From assembly GCA_012064385.1 (NCBI GenBank), contig QRDG01000473.1:7101505-7165504 (forward strand): a DNA stretch of 64,000 nucleotides, given 5' to 3'. Within the stretch, counting starts at the first letter, position 1; each line of letters begins with the position of its first letter. The notes under the pieces are model-generated. The model was not told the DNA's origin, made no database searches, and saw nothing but the letters and a program-made list of their open reading frames with translations. This stretch comes from Puccinellia tenuiflora. Taxonomy: Eukaryota; Streptophyta; Magnoliopsida; Poales; Poaceae. Both the position numbers and the translations under genes were made by a program. Positions 23,389-36,200 of this stretch are shown piece by piece.

Positions 23389-25888
23389 GGTCAAGCTATG
23401 CTCTTGATGTTGCAAAGGCCTCCGAAAAAACTTGATATTTGGCATTGCGCCTAGCTAAAAGGCGTTAAAGAAAAGCACTTGTTGGGAGGCAACCCATCTT
23501 TTATTTTCAGTTTACTTTTTGATTTTCTTGAGTCATGAAGTTATTACCTCTGTAGCAACTTCATTGTATCTTTTTATTTTGGTTTTTTGTTCCAAGTTTA
23601 GCCTCTAATGCATTGAAAGTGCGATGTATTGTGTTGCTGTCCAAAAACAGATTTTGTGCACCTGTTGCACGAAAATCCTAAAATCGCCAGAATTTTATCT
23701 TTTTTATGATAATTTTTTACAGAGAGACTGATGCTTTTATCTATCTTTCGTTAGTTTTAAGTTTTTTTAATTGAGCTGCATAAGTGCCTCGAAAAATTCA
23801 ATCTTTACAGACTATTCAGATTTTGATAGATTCTGCTTTTATTTTGCATTTGTCTCTTTACCATCGTCATATGTGATACTCTAGGGGTAGAGTGCCACAT
23901 TGAGTCTTAGTAAACAGTAGGTAATGTCTAATAAAGTTGCTTTGCGATTTGTCATGAGTGGAACACATGTGCATTTTAATTTATGAGCACTAACCCTCTA
24001 ATCAAATTATGAGAAGTTTTGTGTGAATGGAGTTTTTAAGTTCCAAAGGAGAGGAATATGAAGAAATCGAGGATGGATCAAAACTCAAGCTTGGGGATGC
24101 CCCCATGGCACCCCCTCTGAATATCAAGAACTATCAAGAGTCAAAGCTTGGGGATGCCCAAGGCATCCCCTCATCTTCAGAGACTATCATAAGGTCGTCT
24201 TCGTTGAACTTCGTTTTTATCACTTTACATATTATGCACTATGCTTGGAGCGTCTTTTTACTTTCAGTTTTTTTGTTTGTTTGCTAATCATATCTTTGTT
24301 GGATCCTAGCTTTATTTGTGTGGGAGAGAGACATACTCCGCTTTTTCGTTTGAATACTCCTTTGCTTCGCTTATATCTTTTTGAGTATTCTTAGCTACTG
24401 TCTGTTTTCTAGTAAGCTCTCACTTTTAGCTTTTATCTTGTTTAGAGCTGCTAGTTGTTAAGTTAAACTCTCTTGTTCGGAGAGTTGTTGTTGAAAAATT
24501 TCTTGAATTGTCAATGCGACAAAATGATGTTTGTGTCATGATAGAATAAGATGAAAGGCCTGCATAGTTTTGTAGATCATGGTGTGGATACTTGATGCTT
24601 CTCAATTGTTTTGAGATGTTAAGTTGAATGCTTAAACTTGCTGGTTATTTGAGTGGAATTGATTAGTAAAGAAATATGGTTAAAAGCTTGAAATTGTGTG
24701 GTTTTTCACAGTTGTTAATTCATAGTGCTAATCTTTCCATCAAAAGAATTGTTTGGTCAACAAGGGAGACGGTGTAGAGTTTTTATGGTTATGACCGGTA
24801 AAAGTCTTATGTTGTTCTGTTACCGGTTATTGTTAGATGTTTGCTTCAAACACCCTTTTTGCTAAGCCCAAAAATTCATACTGAGTGTATGGTTCACTCG
24901 TGCATCCAATCCCCAAAGCCAAACTTTCTTGCTAGCTGAGTCCACCATATCTACCTATGCGTGGTATTTCCTACCATTCCAAGTAAATTTGTGATGTGCT
25001 ACCTTTAAAAATTCAAAATACTTCTTATTTGTGCCTCTGTTTTTAAGCTCGTGAGGGAGCAGTAGAGAGCTAGATATAACTTGTGACAAGCGAGGTCATT
25101 TCCCCCCTTTCACCCGGTGTTGATGGATTACGTCTTCACTTGAATCAACCCGAGAGCAGCTTAAGCAAAAATATAAATATAACTCACAATTCTCCTCCGC
25201 GCAATGCAAATCTGAGAAATCAGCCCAAACATTGGACAGTGGTGAAACCAAGGAGAAAGAAGAGCATACTCGCTCTTCTAAGAACCATCTGCTCTCACAA
25301 GTCTAAAAACCTTGCTTGTCATGAGGGACTAGATAGCTTCTCTGTTGTGAAGTCATTGACGAAAGCATGCATACCTCAAAATCATTTTACTCATGTTTTA
25401 AAAACCAAAAAGCTCTAGCACATGACTAATCCCTGCTTCCCTCTGTGTTGAGTCAGTTTTCCCTTTTCCTTCTATCTCCACAAAAGCAAACATCTAGCAT
25501 TGACCCTGGGTATCGTTGAGCATATTACATTATCAAGATTAAACATGAATCTTTATATTGACTTTATCTATAAGATAAGCCGTTGGAAGTTGAAGCTCTT
25601 TGCTAATGCTTACATCTTCCTTTGTGTTGATTCTCAAACACTTTTGTCATGAAATTATTATCCTTGTGAATTAGTCAAATATGTTGATCACATTGTTTTC
25701 ATGTCTTTAACATACTATTTATAAAAGGTTTTGCTTGGATGATTCAACTTGTTTATTCATTCCTTTCTTGCTATCAATTATAGACAATTGTTTTGTATCT
25801 CTTCATTCACATCCTTTGATTTGCATCACTATCTTGATCAAGAATGTGTTGGTCGCATGTCTCATCAAAAATTATTTATTATCACTTA
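23389..25888 (+). other. non-coding internal region of element A
   Basis: About 2.5 kb between protease and polypurine tract with no pol domain. It has two copies of AAGCTTGGGGATGCCC (near 24088 and 24146), the same words as the polypurine tract. The homologous region of B is recognisable on the minus strand at about 16000-18240. Short open frames here are not conserved. Confidence 0.6.
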
Positions 25889-25926
25889 CCTACTCGAGGA
25901 CGAGTAGGAGTTAAGCTTGGGGATGC
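25889..25926 (+). promoter_or_regulatory. hairpin plus polypurine tract of element A
   Basis: CCTACTCG (25889-25896) and CGAGTAGG (25901-25908) form an 8-bp stem with loop AGGA, immediately followed by the purine-rich AGTTAAGCTTGGGGATGC abutting the 3' LTR. Confidence 0.6.
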
Positions 25927-27234
25927 TGAAACGTCTCAAACGTATCTATAATTTTTGAGTGATCCATGCTAGTTTTGTGATATTGTCACATGTTTTTAAT
26001 GTCATTTATATCATTTTTATGCATTTTGTCGGACTAACCTATTGACAAGATGCCCAGTGCCAGTTCCCTGTTTTTGCTGTCTTTTTGTTTCAGAAATTTA
26101 CTTCTGGAAATATTCTCGGAATTGGATGAAAATTTATGAGGAACTTTTACTCGACGGAAGGCACCAGGACACCAAAGGGCAGCCCTGGGGGCCACCCACG
26201 GGCCAGGGGCGGCCTGGTGCCGCGGCTTGGGGCCACCCGTAGGTGGGGCCCGCCCCTGCCCGTGGGGCTCCTCCTCGGCACCCTCTGACGCCTATAAATT
26301 GCTATCTGACCTAAAAACGTGGAGGCGGCCATTATTATCCAGAAACTCGACCCCGACACGCCGTCACCGAAAACCCTAGTTCGGGGTCCAATCTGAAGCT
26401 GATCCCGGCACTCTGCCGGAGGGGAGATCAATCCCGGAGGGCTCTTCATCGCCATGCCTTCCTCCGGGATGATTTGTGAGTAGTCTCACCTTGGACTACG
26501 GGTCCATGGCACTAAGGGTAAAACAGCGGTGTGCTGTTGCTACTAAGGGTAAAACAGCGGTGTTAATGTCTCTTTTGATATTAGTATTGCTTACTTAATG
26601 CACTTTACTTAATGCAATTGTCTGTTGCTTGCAACTTAATACCGTTGGGTGACAGGCTGGATAGCGATCCCACGGTGGACTTTTTAGACAAAGACGCAGT
26701 TGGACTCAGCGGTCTTTGTTCCTTGTCGTGATGCCTCCATAAATATTATCATGTCCTTTTTGTCATAGCTAAATTGGGTTTGTGTCATGATCTTGTCAAT
26801 TGCCTAGCTGTAATTCGTTCACCCATCACATGCATATTTTATTTACTTGAGAGACTCCACTAGTGAACCCATGGCCCCCGGTCCATCTGTTTACATTGTT
26901 TACAACCTCATTTACTTGCTTTTAATCATCATTACTCCTCTGGTCACTTTTCATATTTCATTTATTTCATCATACAATTAACCGCTTTGTTTTCTGCGAG
27001 ACCGAAAATATTGACAACCTTTCTGCCGTTGGGGGCAAAGTATTTTGGTTGAGTGTGTGCAGGTCCATGTCTGTTGAAGGTCAAGCGCCAGAGATCTTCA
27101 ACATTCACCTCGTTGTTGATTTCAAAGTCCTACTGGTTCGATAAAGCTCGGTTCGTTAAACGAGGGAAAACTGCTACTAGCTGTAATTCTGGCTTCGCTT
27201 GGGGCACCACCCAACTTATTTTAATACAGCAGCA
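25927..27234 (+). repeat. 3' LTR of element A (1308 bp, internally deleted)
   Basis: Starts TGAAACGTCTCAAACG and ends ATACAGCAGCA. It lacks about 285 bp present in the 5' LTR, and at the joint (about 26505-26560) the word ACTAAGGGTAAAACAGCGG occurs twice. Confidence 0.9.
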
Positions 27235-27894
27235 CATATCAACCTTATCAATTAGAGAGGAGATTTCTTCGACAGAATTTACCTTCTTATCACTAGGAGC
27301 TCTCTCGGTGTGCCATGAAGGTACCTCCGGCGGCCGAATCCAATAGGTTCCTTGAAGAAAATTTTAATCCTGCATATAAAGTTTGGATGACCATCCAAGT
27401 AGTCAGTCCATGAGTGGGACAGTTTTTAACTAGAGATTTCATTCTCTCCTAAGCTTGAGCTACATGTTCATTCTCAAGTTGTTTAAAGTTCATAATTTTA
27501 CTCCTTAATTGTATAATTTTTGCAGGTGGATAATACTTCCCAATAAAAGCATCTTTGCATTTAGTCCAAGAATCAGTACTATTCCTAGGCAAAGACAATA
27601 ACCAATCTTTAGCACGTCCTCTTAAGGAAAAGGAAAAAGTTTCAGTTTTATAATGTCGCCCTCTACTTCTTTATATTATTGCATATCACATAACTCAACA
27701 AAGTTATTTAAATGAGAGGCGGCATCATCACCACTAACACCAGAAAGTTGCTCTTTCATGACAAGATTTAACAAAGCAGGCTTTATCTCATAAAATTCGG
27801 TTGTGGAAGCCGGTGGAGCAATAGGTGTGCATATAAAATCATCATTGTTTGTGCTAGTGAAATCACACAACTTAGTGTTCTCAGCTGAACACAT
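27235..27894 (-). pseudogene. element B gag N-terminal part
   Basis: Starts MCSAENTKLCDF at 27894 and is clearly homologous to the gag of element A. It stops at a TAA after NNFVELCDMQ (27676). The rest, down to the insertion point at 27239, is recognisable but out of frame. Its continuation is at 19711-18319. Confidence 0.8.
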
Positions 27895-28084
27895 TTCAAC
27901 AATATAGAAGCAAGAAACTAAGCAAACAAAAAGAGACTAGTTGCTGGATTTTTAATTTTTTTTGTGTTTTTCAGTTTTAGAGCAAACGAAAGGCAAAACA
28001 AGACTAACAAAAAATATACTAAGAAAGAGAATAACTAAATAATGTGAGAGGATGTGTGAAACTCCCCTAGATGAAGCTTCCAGT

Positions 28085-28102
28085 TCCTCGGCAACGACGC
28101 CA
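28085..28102 (-). promoter_or_regulatory. primer-binding site of element B
   Basis: The minus strand reads TGGCGTCGTTGCCGAGGA, the tRNA-Asp-type primer site with two differences from the tRNA complement, eight bases inside the LTR end at 28111. Confidence 0.65.
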
Positions 28103-28110
28103 GAAAAAGA

Positions 28111-29243
28111 TGACGTGGATCACACGTTCGCTTGGGAACCCCAAGAGGAAGGTATGATGCAGCAAAGCAGCAGTTTCCCTTGATTACAAAACCAAGGTTA
28201 TCGAACCGGTAGGACTTCGAGAAGGCTTGCTAGGTATCAACGGCGCCAGAAAAAGAGTTGTTGACGTGGACCTGCACACAATCACAAACAAACTACTTTG
28301 CCCCAACGAAAAAGAGAGGTTGTCAATCTCTCCGGCTTGCTGAACACAAAGAATTAAATGTGCAGATGTAAAATATGATGAAAGTGAAATATGACCAGTG
28401 AGCAAATGATGATGGAAGGTTATTAAAACGGTTGTAAATAGTGGAGGAAAATAGGATCGGGGTCCACAGATCACAAGTGGTGTCTCTCCAAAAGATACAC
28501 ATGATGGGTAAACAAACTACAGCATGGCAATTGACAGAATTGTGGGCGCATAACAATGCTATCATAGAACAATATAGTTCACCGTTTCATCTAATATGGG
28601 CACTACGTCAAAATACATAGACCGTTATCCAACTGCGTCTATGACTAATAATCCACCCCGGGATCCCTATCCAGCATATCACCCAGAAGTATTAAGTTGC
28701 AAGCAACAGATCATTGCAATAAACAAAGTGCATAATTTAAGCAATGTAAATAACACAAGGAAATAACACCGTTGTTTTCTCCCAAGTGGCAACAGCACAT
28801 TCATTAGCATAATCGTTTCTGTCAATCGCACTCAGCACACAAAGGCATGAACCCACTATCTAGCATAAATACCCTCTCTGAAGACACTAATAATTACTTG
28901 GCCAAAGCATCCACTAGCATCGGAGAGCATGCAAGATCATAGATAAAACATAACACATAGATGAACAAGAGTAATGATTTCCACAATTCATCAGATCCAT
29001 GCAAACACATCATGTAGCAGTTACAGATAATATGATATTGATCATGATAGGCAACTCACAAGATATAAGCAATGGAGTACAAAGAAGAGAGACAACCATC
29101 TATCTACTGTTATGGACCCGTAGTCCTGTGGTGGACTACTCACGCATCACTCCGGAGACAGGCATGGTGGTGTAGATGCCTTCGATGACGATCCCCCCCC
29201 CCCTCCGGTAGGGTGCAGCGCAGAGCTTCAGAACCCTCCCGAT
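28111..29243 (-). repeat. partial 5' LTR of element B
   Basis: Resembles the LTR of element A on the minus strand, including the internal words around the tandem TTGCAACTTAATAC and GGTAGGACTTCG regions. The 3' end is CACGTCA at 28111. The first several hundred bases (TGATACG start, TATA region) are missing because the CACTA-like element begins at 29244. Confidence 0.7.
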
Positions 29244-29811
29244 CACTACAAGAAATATGTCAACTAGTGACCTTTTGTCGGTGACCCTGAAAAAATTGGT
29301 CATAGATCTGTGACCATTTCAAACCAGTTGGTCGTAGGCTGTTTGGGAGGCTCCAAATCTAGAAACATAACGACCATTCTGGTCAGAGAGGTCACGGTCT
29401 CCTTACACGAATTGGTCATAATGCAAACAACACTGGTTTGCTTCTCTATTTTTGCCGGATTAAGACCAATTTAAATGGTCATGATCACTAATTTGTGATG
29501 CGTGGAAATGATGGGGCTGCCACCTCAACAGTTTCGCTTATGTGTCACGTCCATGTGTCAATTGGGACATACACTTTGACCTGTTGACAATGAAATACAA
29601 CTACACCACCTATCTCATGACACCTGGGCCCATCAAACTGACACACGGGACCTACCACCGACCTGACAGGTAGGCCCATGAAACTGACCCGTGGGACCCA
29701 CTTGACCTACGGACCCACTACACTGACCAGTGGGACCCACCCATACCGAACAGGTAGGCCACGGACATGGCATACAGTGAGACTCAAATTCCCGAATAAA
29801 CCAAAAAAATA

Positions 29812-29880
29812 GGCTCCTGCGGGACTCGATCCCGCGATGTGTGCCTCACCCATGGCTAGCGTAACCACTAGGCCACGAAC
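29812..29880 (-). other. tRNA-like unit
   Basis: The minus strand has TGGCCTAGTGG (A-box-like), a D-arm-like TGGC...GCCA, and a perfect T-arm GCGGG-ATCGAGT-CCCGC (B-box-like). The 5' and 3' ends do not pair as an acceptor stem and no convincing anticodon arm is seen. It is probably a tRNA-derived insertion or pseudo-tRNA, not a tRNA gene. Confidence 0.5.
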
Positions 29881-32800
29881 AACTCGGTGTCCTTTAAGCG
29901 CACCACTGCTATTTAGTTAAGCCGAGTCGAGTGGGCTTGGGCCTCATGGCACGACTCCATTTTTTTTCTTTTAACAGTTCAACTGTGTCCAGTGGGCCTT
30001 GGCCCATTTCAAACTTTGGGAGATTCAATTGTTCGCCTGCACTGTTGGGCTGGGCTAGGTCGGCTTGGCTCAGCCGTTTTTTTTCTTTTCTTTTTTTTGT
30101 TTTCTTTAATAACTTTTGAATAAATTTTGAAATTTTTGTAAAGATCTCTCTATCATTATATACTATTAGGGACTGGTTTTAGTCAAAATAAAATAAAAAA
30201 TACCCCTAAGCTAATGAAGTGCTCCCATTTTGCAACATATTTTTGGTATGTGCTTCACAAAAAAACTCATTTTTTGCACTCCGAAAATGAAAAAAATTAT
30301 TTTTATGCAAGGGAAATAAAAACTTTCTTCGGCAACATTGTTCGTGGTTTCAAGATGCACGTTTGTCCGCAATATGAGGTCATTTGAAGAAACTATGCAA
30401 TGAATGTGGCCATAACATTGGTCATTTTCCCTAAAAGCCATGAATCTTCGTTCATGATAGCTCATTTCTGTGAACACTTTTTCAAGTTAATTGTCTTATT
30501 ACAAGTTTATATTTTTTCTGGTAACTAGGTCACATGTAATGACTCAATGAGAAGGTTTTCCATTTTTTTGAATTTTTTTGAATTCTTTATGCCTGTTTCA
30601 AAATACGGTCAAAACGGCGGACATGACCGTTCGTAGCTAGGGGTTGAACCTTGCCAAACTCTTGGTGTATCTCTGATGAAATAGATACTTTTGTATATAA
30701 AACTAATTTTTATGAAATTCCACGAGAAAACTACGAGGCACCTGTAGTTCAAATTTGACCCGCTTTCAGCTGAATCGGCAGAATTTTGTCTTTTTCAAAA
30801 GAGGTGGATTGAAACCTTTTGAGAGGCAGATATTTGGCTATTTGTACATAAAATGTGGTCTAATAATTTTAAAAAATGTAGTTCTCCCACTTTGCAACAT
30901 ATTTTTGGTATGTGCTTCACAAAAAAACTCATTTTTTGCACTCCGAAAATGAAAAAAATATATTTTTATGCAAGGGAAATAAAAACTTTCTTCGGCAACA
31001 TTGTTCGTGGTTTCAAGATGCACGTTTGTCCGCAATATGAGGTCATTTGAAGAAACTATGCAATGAATGTGGCCATAACATTGGTCATTTGCCCTAAAAG
31101 CCATGAATCTTCGTTCATGATAGCTCATTTCTGTGAACACTTTTTCAAGTTAATTGTCGTATTCCAAGTTTATATTTTGTTCTGGTAACTAGGTCACATG
31201 TAATGACTCAATGAGAAGGTTTTCCATTTTTTTGAATTTTTTTGAATTCTTTATGCCTGTTTCAAAATACGGTCAAAACGGCGGACATGACCGTTCGTAG
31301 CTAGGGGTTGAACCTTGCCAAACTCTTGGTGTATCTCTGATGAAATAGCTACTTTCGTATCTAAAACTAATTTTTATGAAATTCCACGAGAAAACTACGA
31401 GGCACCTGTAGTTCAAATTTGACCCGCTTTCAGCTGAATCGGCAGAATTTTATCTTTTTCAAAAGAGGTGGATTGAAACCTTTTGAGAGGCAGATATTTT
31501 GTTATTTGTACATAAAATGTGGTCTAATAATTTTAAAAAATGTAGTGCTCCCATTTTGCAACATATTTTTGGTATGTGCTTCACAAAAAAACTCATTTTT
31601 TGCACATCGAAAATGAAAAAAATTATTTTTATGCAAGGGAAATAAAAACTTTCTTCGGCAACATTGTTCGTGGTTTCAAGATGCACGTTTGTGCGCAATA
31701 TGAGGTCATTTGAAGAAACTATGCAATGAATGTGGCCATAACATTGGTCATTTGCCCTAAAAGCCATGAATCTTCGTTCATGATAGCTCATTTCTGTGAA
31801 CACATTTTCAACTTAATTGTCGTATTCCAAGTTTATATTTTTTCTGGTAACTAGGTCACATGTAATGACTCAATGAGAAGGTTTTCCATTTTTTGAATTC
31901 TTTGTGCCTATTTCAAAATACGGTCAAAACGGCGGACATGACCGTTCGTATCTAGGGGTTGAACCTTGCCAAACTCTTGGTGTATTTCTGATGAAATAGC
32001 TACTTTTGTATCTAAAACTAATTTTTATGAAATTCCACGAGAAAACTACGAGGCACCTGTAGTTCAATTTTGACCCGCTTTCAGCTGAATCGGCAGAATT
32101 TTGTCTTTTTCAAAAGAGGTGGATTAAAACCTTTTGAGAGGCAGATATTTTGTTATTTGTACATAAAATGTGGTCTAATAATTTTTAAAAATGTAGTGCT
32201 CCCATTTTGCAACATATTTTTGGTATGTGCTTCACAAAAAAACTCATTTTTTGCACTCCGAAAATGAAAAAAATTATTTTTATGCAAGGGAAATAAAAAC
32301 TTTCTTCGGCAACATTGTTCGTGGTTTCAAGATGCACGTTTGTGCGCAATATGAGGTCATTTGAAGAAACTATGCAATGAATGTGGCCATAACATTGGTC
32401 ATTTGCCCTAAAAGCCATGAATCTTCGTTCATGATAGCTCATTTCTGTGAACACTTTTTCAAGTTAATTGTCGTATTCCAAGTTTATATTTTTTTCTGGT
32501 AACTAGGTCACATGTAATGACTCAATGAGAAGGTTTTCCATTTTTTGAATTTTTTTGAATTCTTTATGCCTGTTTCAAAATACGGTCAAAACGGCGGACA
32601 TGACCGTTCGTAGCTAGGGGTTGAACCTTGCCAAACTCTTGGTGTATCTCTGATGAAATAGCTACTTTTGTATCTAAAACTATTTTTTATGAAATTCCAC
32701 GAGAAAACTACGAGGCACCTGTAGTTCAAATTTGACCCGCTTTCACCTGAATCAGCAGAATTTTGTCTTTTTCAAAAGAGGTGGATTGAAACCTTTTGAG

Positions 32801-33229
32801 AGGCAGATATTTGGTTATTTGTACATAAAATGTGGTCTAATAATTTTAAAAAATGTAGTGCTCCCATTTTGCAACATATTTTTGGTATGTGCTTCACAAA
32901 AAAACTCATTTTTTGCACTCTGAAAACGAAAAAAATTATTTTTATGCAAGGGAAATAAAAACTTTCTTCCGCAACATTGTTCGTGGTTTCAAGATGCACG
33001 TTTGTGCGCAATATGAGGTCATTTGAAGAAACTATGCAATGAATGTGGCCATAACATTGGTCATTTGCCCTAAAAGCCATGAATCTTTTTTTTTTATCCT
33101 TAAACAGTGGGAAAAAATCCCACTGCAATTTTTATAAATTTTCTGAGTTTACCAAGTTACAGGGATATGTACCAAAAACAGAAACAAGGCTCAAAAATAA
33201 CCTAACAAAAAACCAAAAGAGAAAACTAT

Positions 33230-36200
33230 CTATGATTGCTCTTGCAGCCAAACTTTGAACTGATGGTCCCACTTTGGTTTCATCCTGTGGTTAACCAAAT
33301 GAAGCTCTTGAAGATAAATTGCTTTCCAACTTCTAAAACTCGGCTGCTGATCATTAAAGATTCTGTTGTTTCGGACAATCCATATACCCCAAGCGGCAAT
33401 GATCATAATCTCCATGAAAAAAGGAACATTTAGCTTACTCTTCAGGTCAGCAAAAGCTTCATGAACCGACAGATTTCGAGATCTTTGGGACAAACAAAAT
33501 CCCAGCATCTCTCAGCAAAGGGACAGGTCCAAAATAGGTGCATGAGAGTTTCCTCTTGATTACATTGAAGGGTTGCACAATTATATGATGGCAGATGGAA
33601 AGTCTTCCTTCTCAGCAAATTTCTAGTATTTAACCTGTCGTGCAGCAGTAGCCAGAAGAAAACTTTGTGCTTGGCTTGACATGAAGAGTTCCAAATCCAA
33701 GAGAAATGGGGTAAAACTGGTTGAGAGCCAATCATCACTTTATATGCCTTACTAGTTGAAAAAGAGGCCGAGCCCCAAATATAACTCCACTGATCTTTTT
33801 CACCTTCTTGAATTCTTTGTCTTGCGTTTAGACATAAGTCTTGTAGTCTTAAGAATTCCTCATAAGCTTGCTGGGACAGAGGTAGGTGAAATAAATCTTC
33901 AAGGGCTGCCTGAGATAAAACCTCTTGAACAGTATCATTTGTCTTCTTCGCAAAAGTAATGAGATGAGGGAAAAGATGATGAAGGCAATTTTTTTCCCAA
34001 AGATCAGTCCAGAATAAAGCAGATTTACCATTACCCAAATTGCATCTTGCCATGGCTTTGTAAGTATCCACCAGTTTGATATGAGCTTTCCACCAAAAGG
34101 ATCCCACAAAATGCTGTCCTGGCAGAGAGCCATTTGAATAGTATTTGCTCCAGACAAGGTTAACCCAAGGGATATCGTTATTATTGTAAAAGTTGTGCAG
34201 GTTCTTTAGCAGTAGGGCAGAATTTTGAATGTTCAAATTGAGGACTCCCAGGCCTCCTTGGCTTTTAGGTCTGCAGACTTTATCCCAAGAAATTAAGGCA
34301 GCACCTTTAGCTTGCACATCTGATGATTTCTTTCGCCACAGGCAGTGTCTCATATATTTTATCACTTGATTCTTAATAGTAGCAGGCACCTCAAAACAAC
34401 TCATATAAAATATTGGCAGTGAAGAGAGCACTGATTTCACCATGAGAAGCTTGCCACCGTAATTTAAGAAATCAGCAATACTGCATAATCTTCTCTCCAC
34501 TCTTTGAACCATGGGAAGAAAAAAATCCAGAGTTGGTTTAGTCACCCCTAAAGGTAAACCCAGGTATGTGAAAGGCAAGTTGCCTTTTTGGTAGTGAAGA
34601 GTATTGGCAAAGTGGGTTAGTCTTTCCTCATCCGTATTGATGGATATCATGCTTGATTTGCTATAATTGACTTTCAGACCTGTGAATTCAGCAAAGGAAT
34701 GGAGTAGGGCTTTGAGGCATATGAGTTGAGATGCATCTGCTTTCATTACGACCAGAGTATCATCTGCATATTGAATTACAGGAAAATCTGGGCATGCTGG
34801 GCAATTGATGGGTGGAATTAGAATATTTTGTTGCATAACCTGATTCATGATTGATTGAAGAAAATCTGCAACCAGCACAAAAAGAAGTGGAGAGAGGGGA
34901 TCACCCTGCCTGACCCCTCTTTTGCAGTAAAACTTTTTACCAGGCACCCCATTTAGGAGAACAGAGGATGATCCAGAATCCAAGATTAACTGAATCCACT
35001 TTATCCATTTCTTCCCAAAACCCCTGGCTTTTAGAATCTCAATGATTGCACTATGCTCAATTTTATCGAAAGCCTTTTCAAAGTCTAATTTCAGAATCAA
35101 AATTTCCTCTCTTGACTGATGACATTGGAATAAGTACTCAAAAGCCCATCCCAGACAGTCCTGAATAGATCTCTTTATAAGAAATCCATATTGATTCTTG
35201 TGAACTAACTTCAAAATAATTTTCTGCAATCTGTTAGCAAGCAATTTGGTGATCAATTTCAACACTCCATTTAACAAGGAGATTGGCCTGAAATCATTTG
35301 CATTCTGAGGAGAATCATTCTTTGGGATCAAAGTGATGAAAGAAGCATTTATACTTTCCAGAGAGATCCTTTCATCATAGAAGTCTTGAATTAGCTTATT
35401 GACATCCTGAGAGATTATGTGCCAGCAACTTTTCATGAATTCATTGTTGAAACCATCAGGGCCAGGCGATTTATCATTGGGCAGACCTTTAACCACATCT
35501 TCAATTTCTTTATCTGTAAATGGTGCTTCAAGAGCATTAAACATGTCATCATTCCCAACCCTTCCAAAGATGCTTGCCAGATCAAAATGCAATCTTGTTT
35601 CCTCTGATTGTCCCATTCTTTTTTTGAAGGCATTCCATAAAATGGAAGCTTTTCCCTCATGATCCGAGATATCTGCTGAGGCTTCATTTTGCAGAGAAGC
35701 AATGTAGTTATGCCTGAAACTGATAGTGGCTCGAGTGTGAAAAAATCTTGTGTTTTCATCACCTAACTTGACCCACTTGATCTTCCCTCTCTGCTTCCAG
35801 TAAGCCCTTTGATTCTGAAGCAGAGTCAGAACATGTGATTTCAAAATGTCCCTCAAGTTCCATTCCATTGCCGATAAAGGTCTGCACTCCTCAAAAAAAT
35901 CCAGGAGACTAATTGATTCATTAACCTTATCAATTAGTTTTTGGAGACATGGAAGGTTTTTTGCCCATAGCTTTAGGCTTCTTCTCAGGTTTTTGAATTT
36001 AGCGTTTATCCTTTTCGCACTATCAGTGAAACCTACTGGGATATTCCACGCATTTTGAACAATATTCTTGAAGTCACTATGTTGGAGCCAGTAATTTTCA
36101 AATCTGAAAATTTTTGATCTTGGAATTTTGGATTCAATTGCAATGACACAGGGCAGATGATCCGAGATAGGTTTAACCAGGGAATAAACAAGGGTGTTTG

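Larger units (their letters stand above)
19712..27234 (+). mobile_element. non-autonomous Gypsy-like retrotransposon A, complete with both LTRs
   Basis: Both LTRs have TG...CA ends. The element is flanked by a perfect 5-bp duplication CATAT (19707-19711 and 27235-27239), and the flanks rejoin the gag reading of element B. Order: 5' LTR 19712-21288, primer site 21299-21316, gag 21481-22797, protease to about 23388, about 2.5 kb non-coding, hairpin and polypurine tract 25889-25926, 3' LTR 25927-27234. There is no reverse transcriptase or integrase, so it would need proteins from a helper. The two LTRs are very similar outside one large indel, so A is much younger than its host B. Confidence 0.92.
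15900..29243 (-). mobile_element. old non-autonomous Gypsy-like retrotransposon B (minus strand), interrupted by element A
   Basis: Reading right to left: partial 5' LTR (29243-28111), primer-binding site (28102-28085), gag start at 27894, interruption by element A (19712-27234), the rest of gag and the protease (19711-18319), then non-coding internal sequence similar to 23400-25700 of element A, down to about 15900. The 3' LTR and polypurine tract are not recognisable, so the left end is truncated or decayed and its coordinate is approximate. No reverse transcriptase, RNase H or integrase was found. Confidence 0.75.

Noticed and set aside
29812..29880. Functional tRNA gene
   Set aside because: No acceptor stem pairing and no clear anticodon arm.
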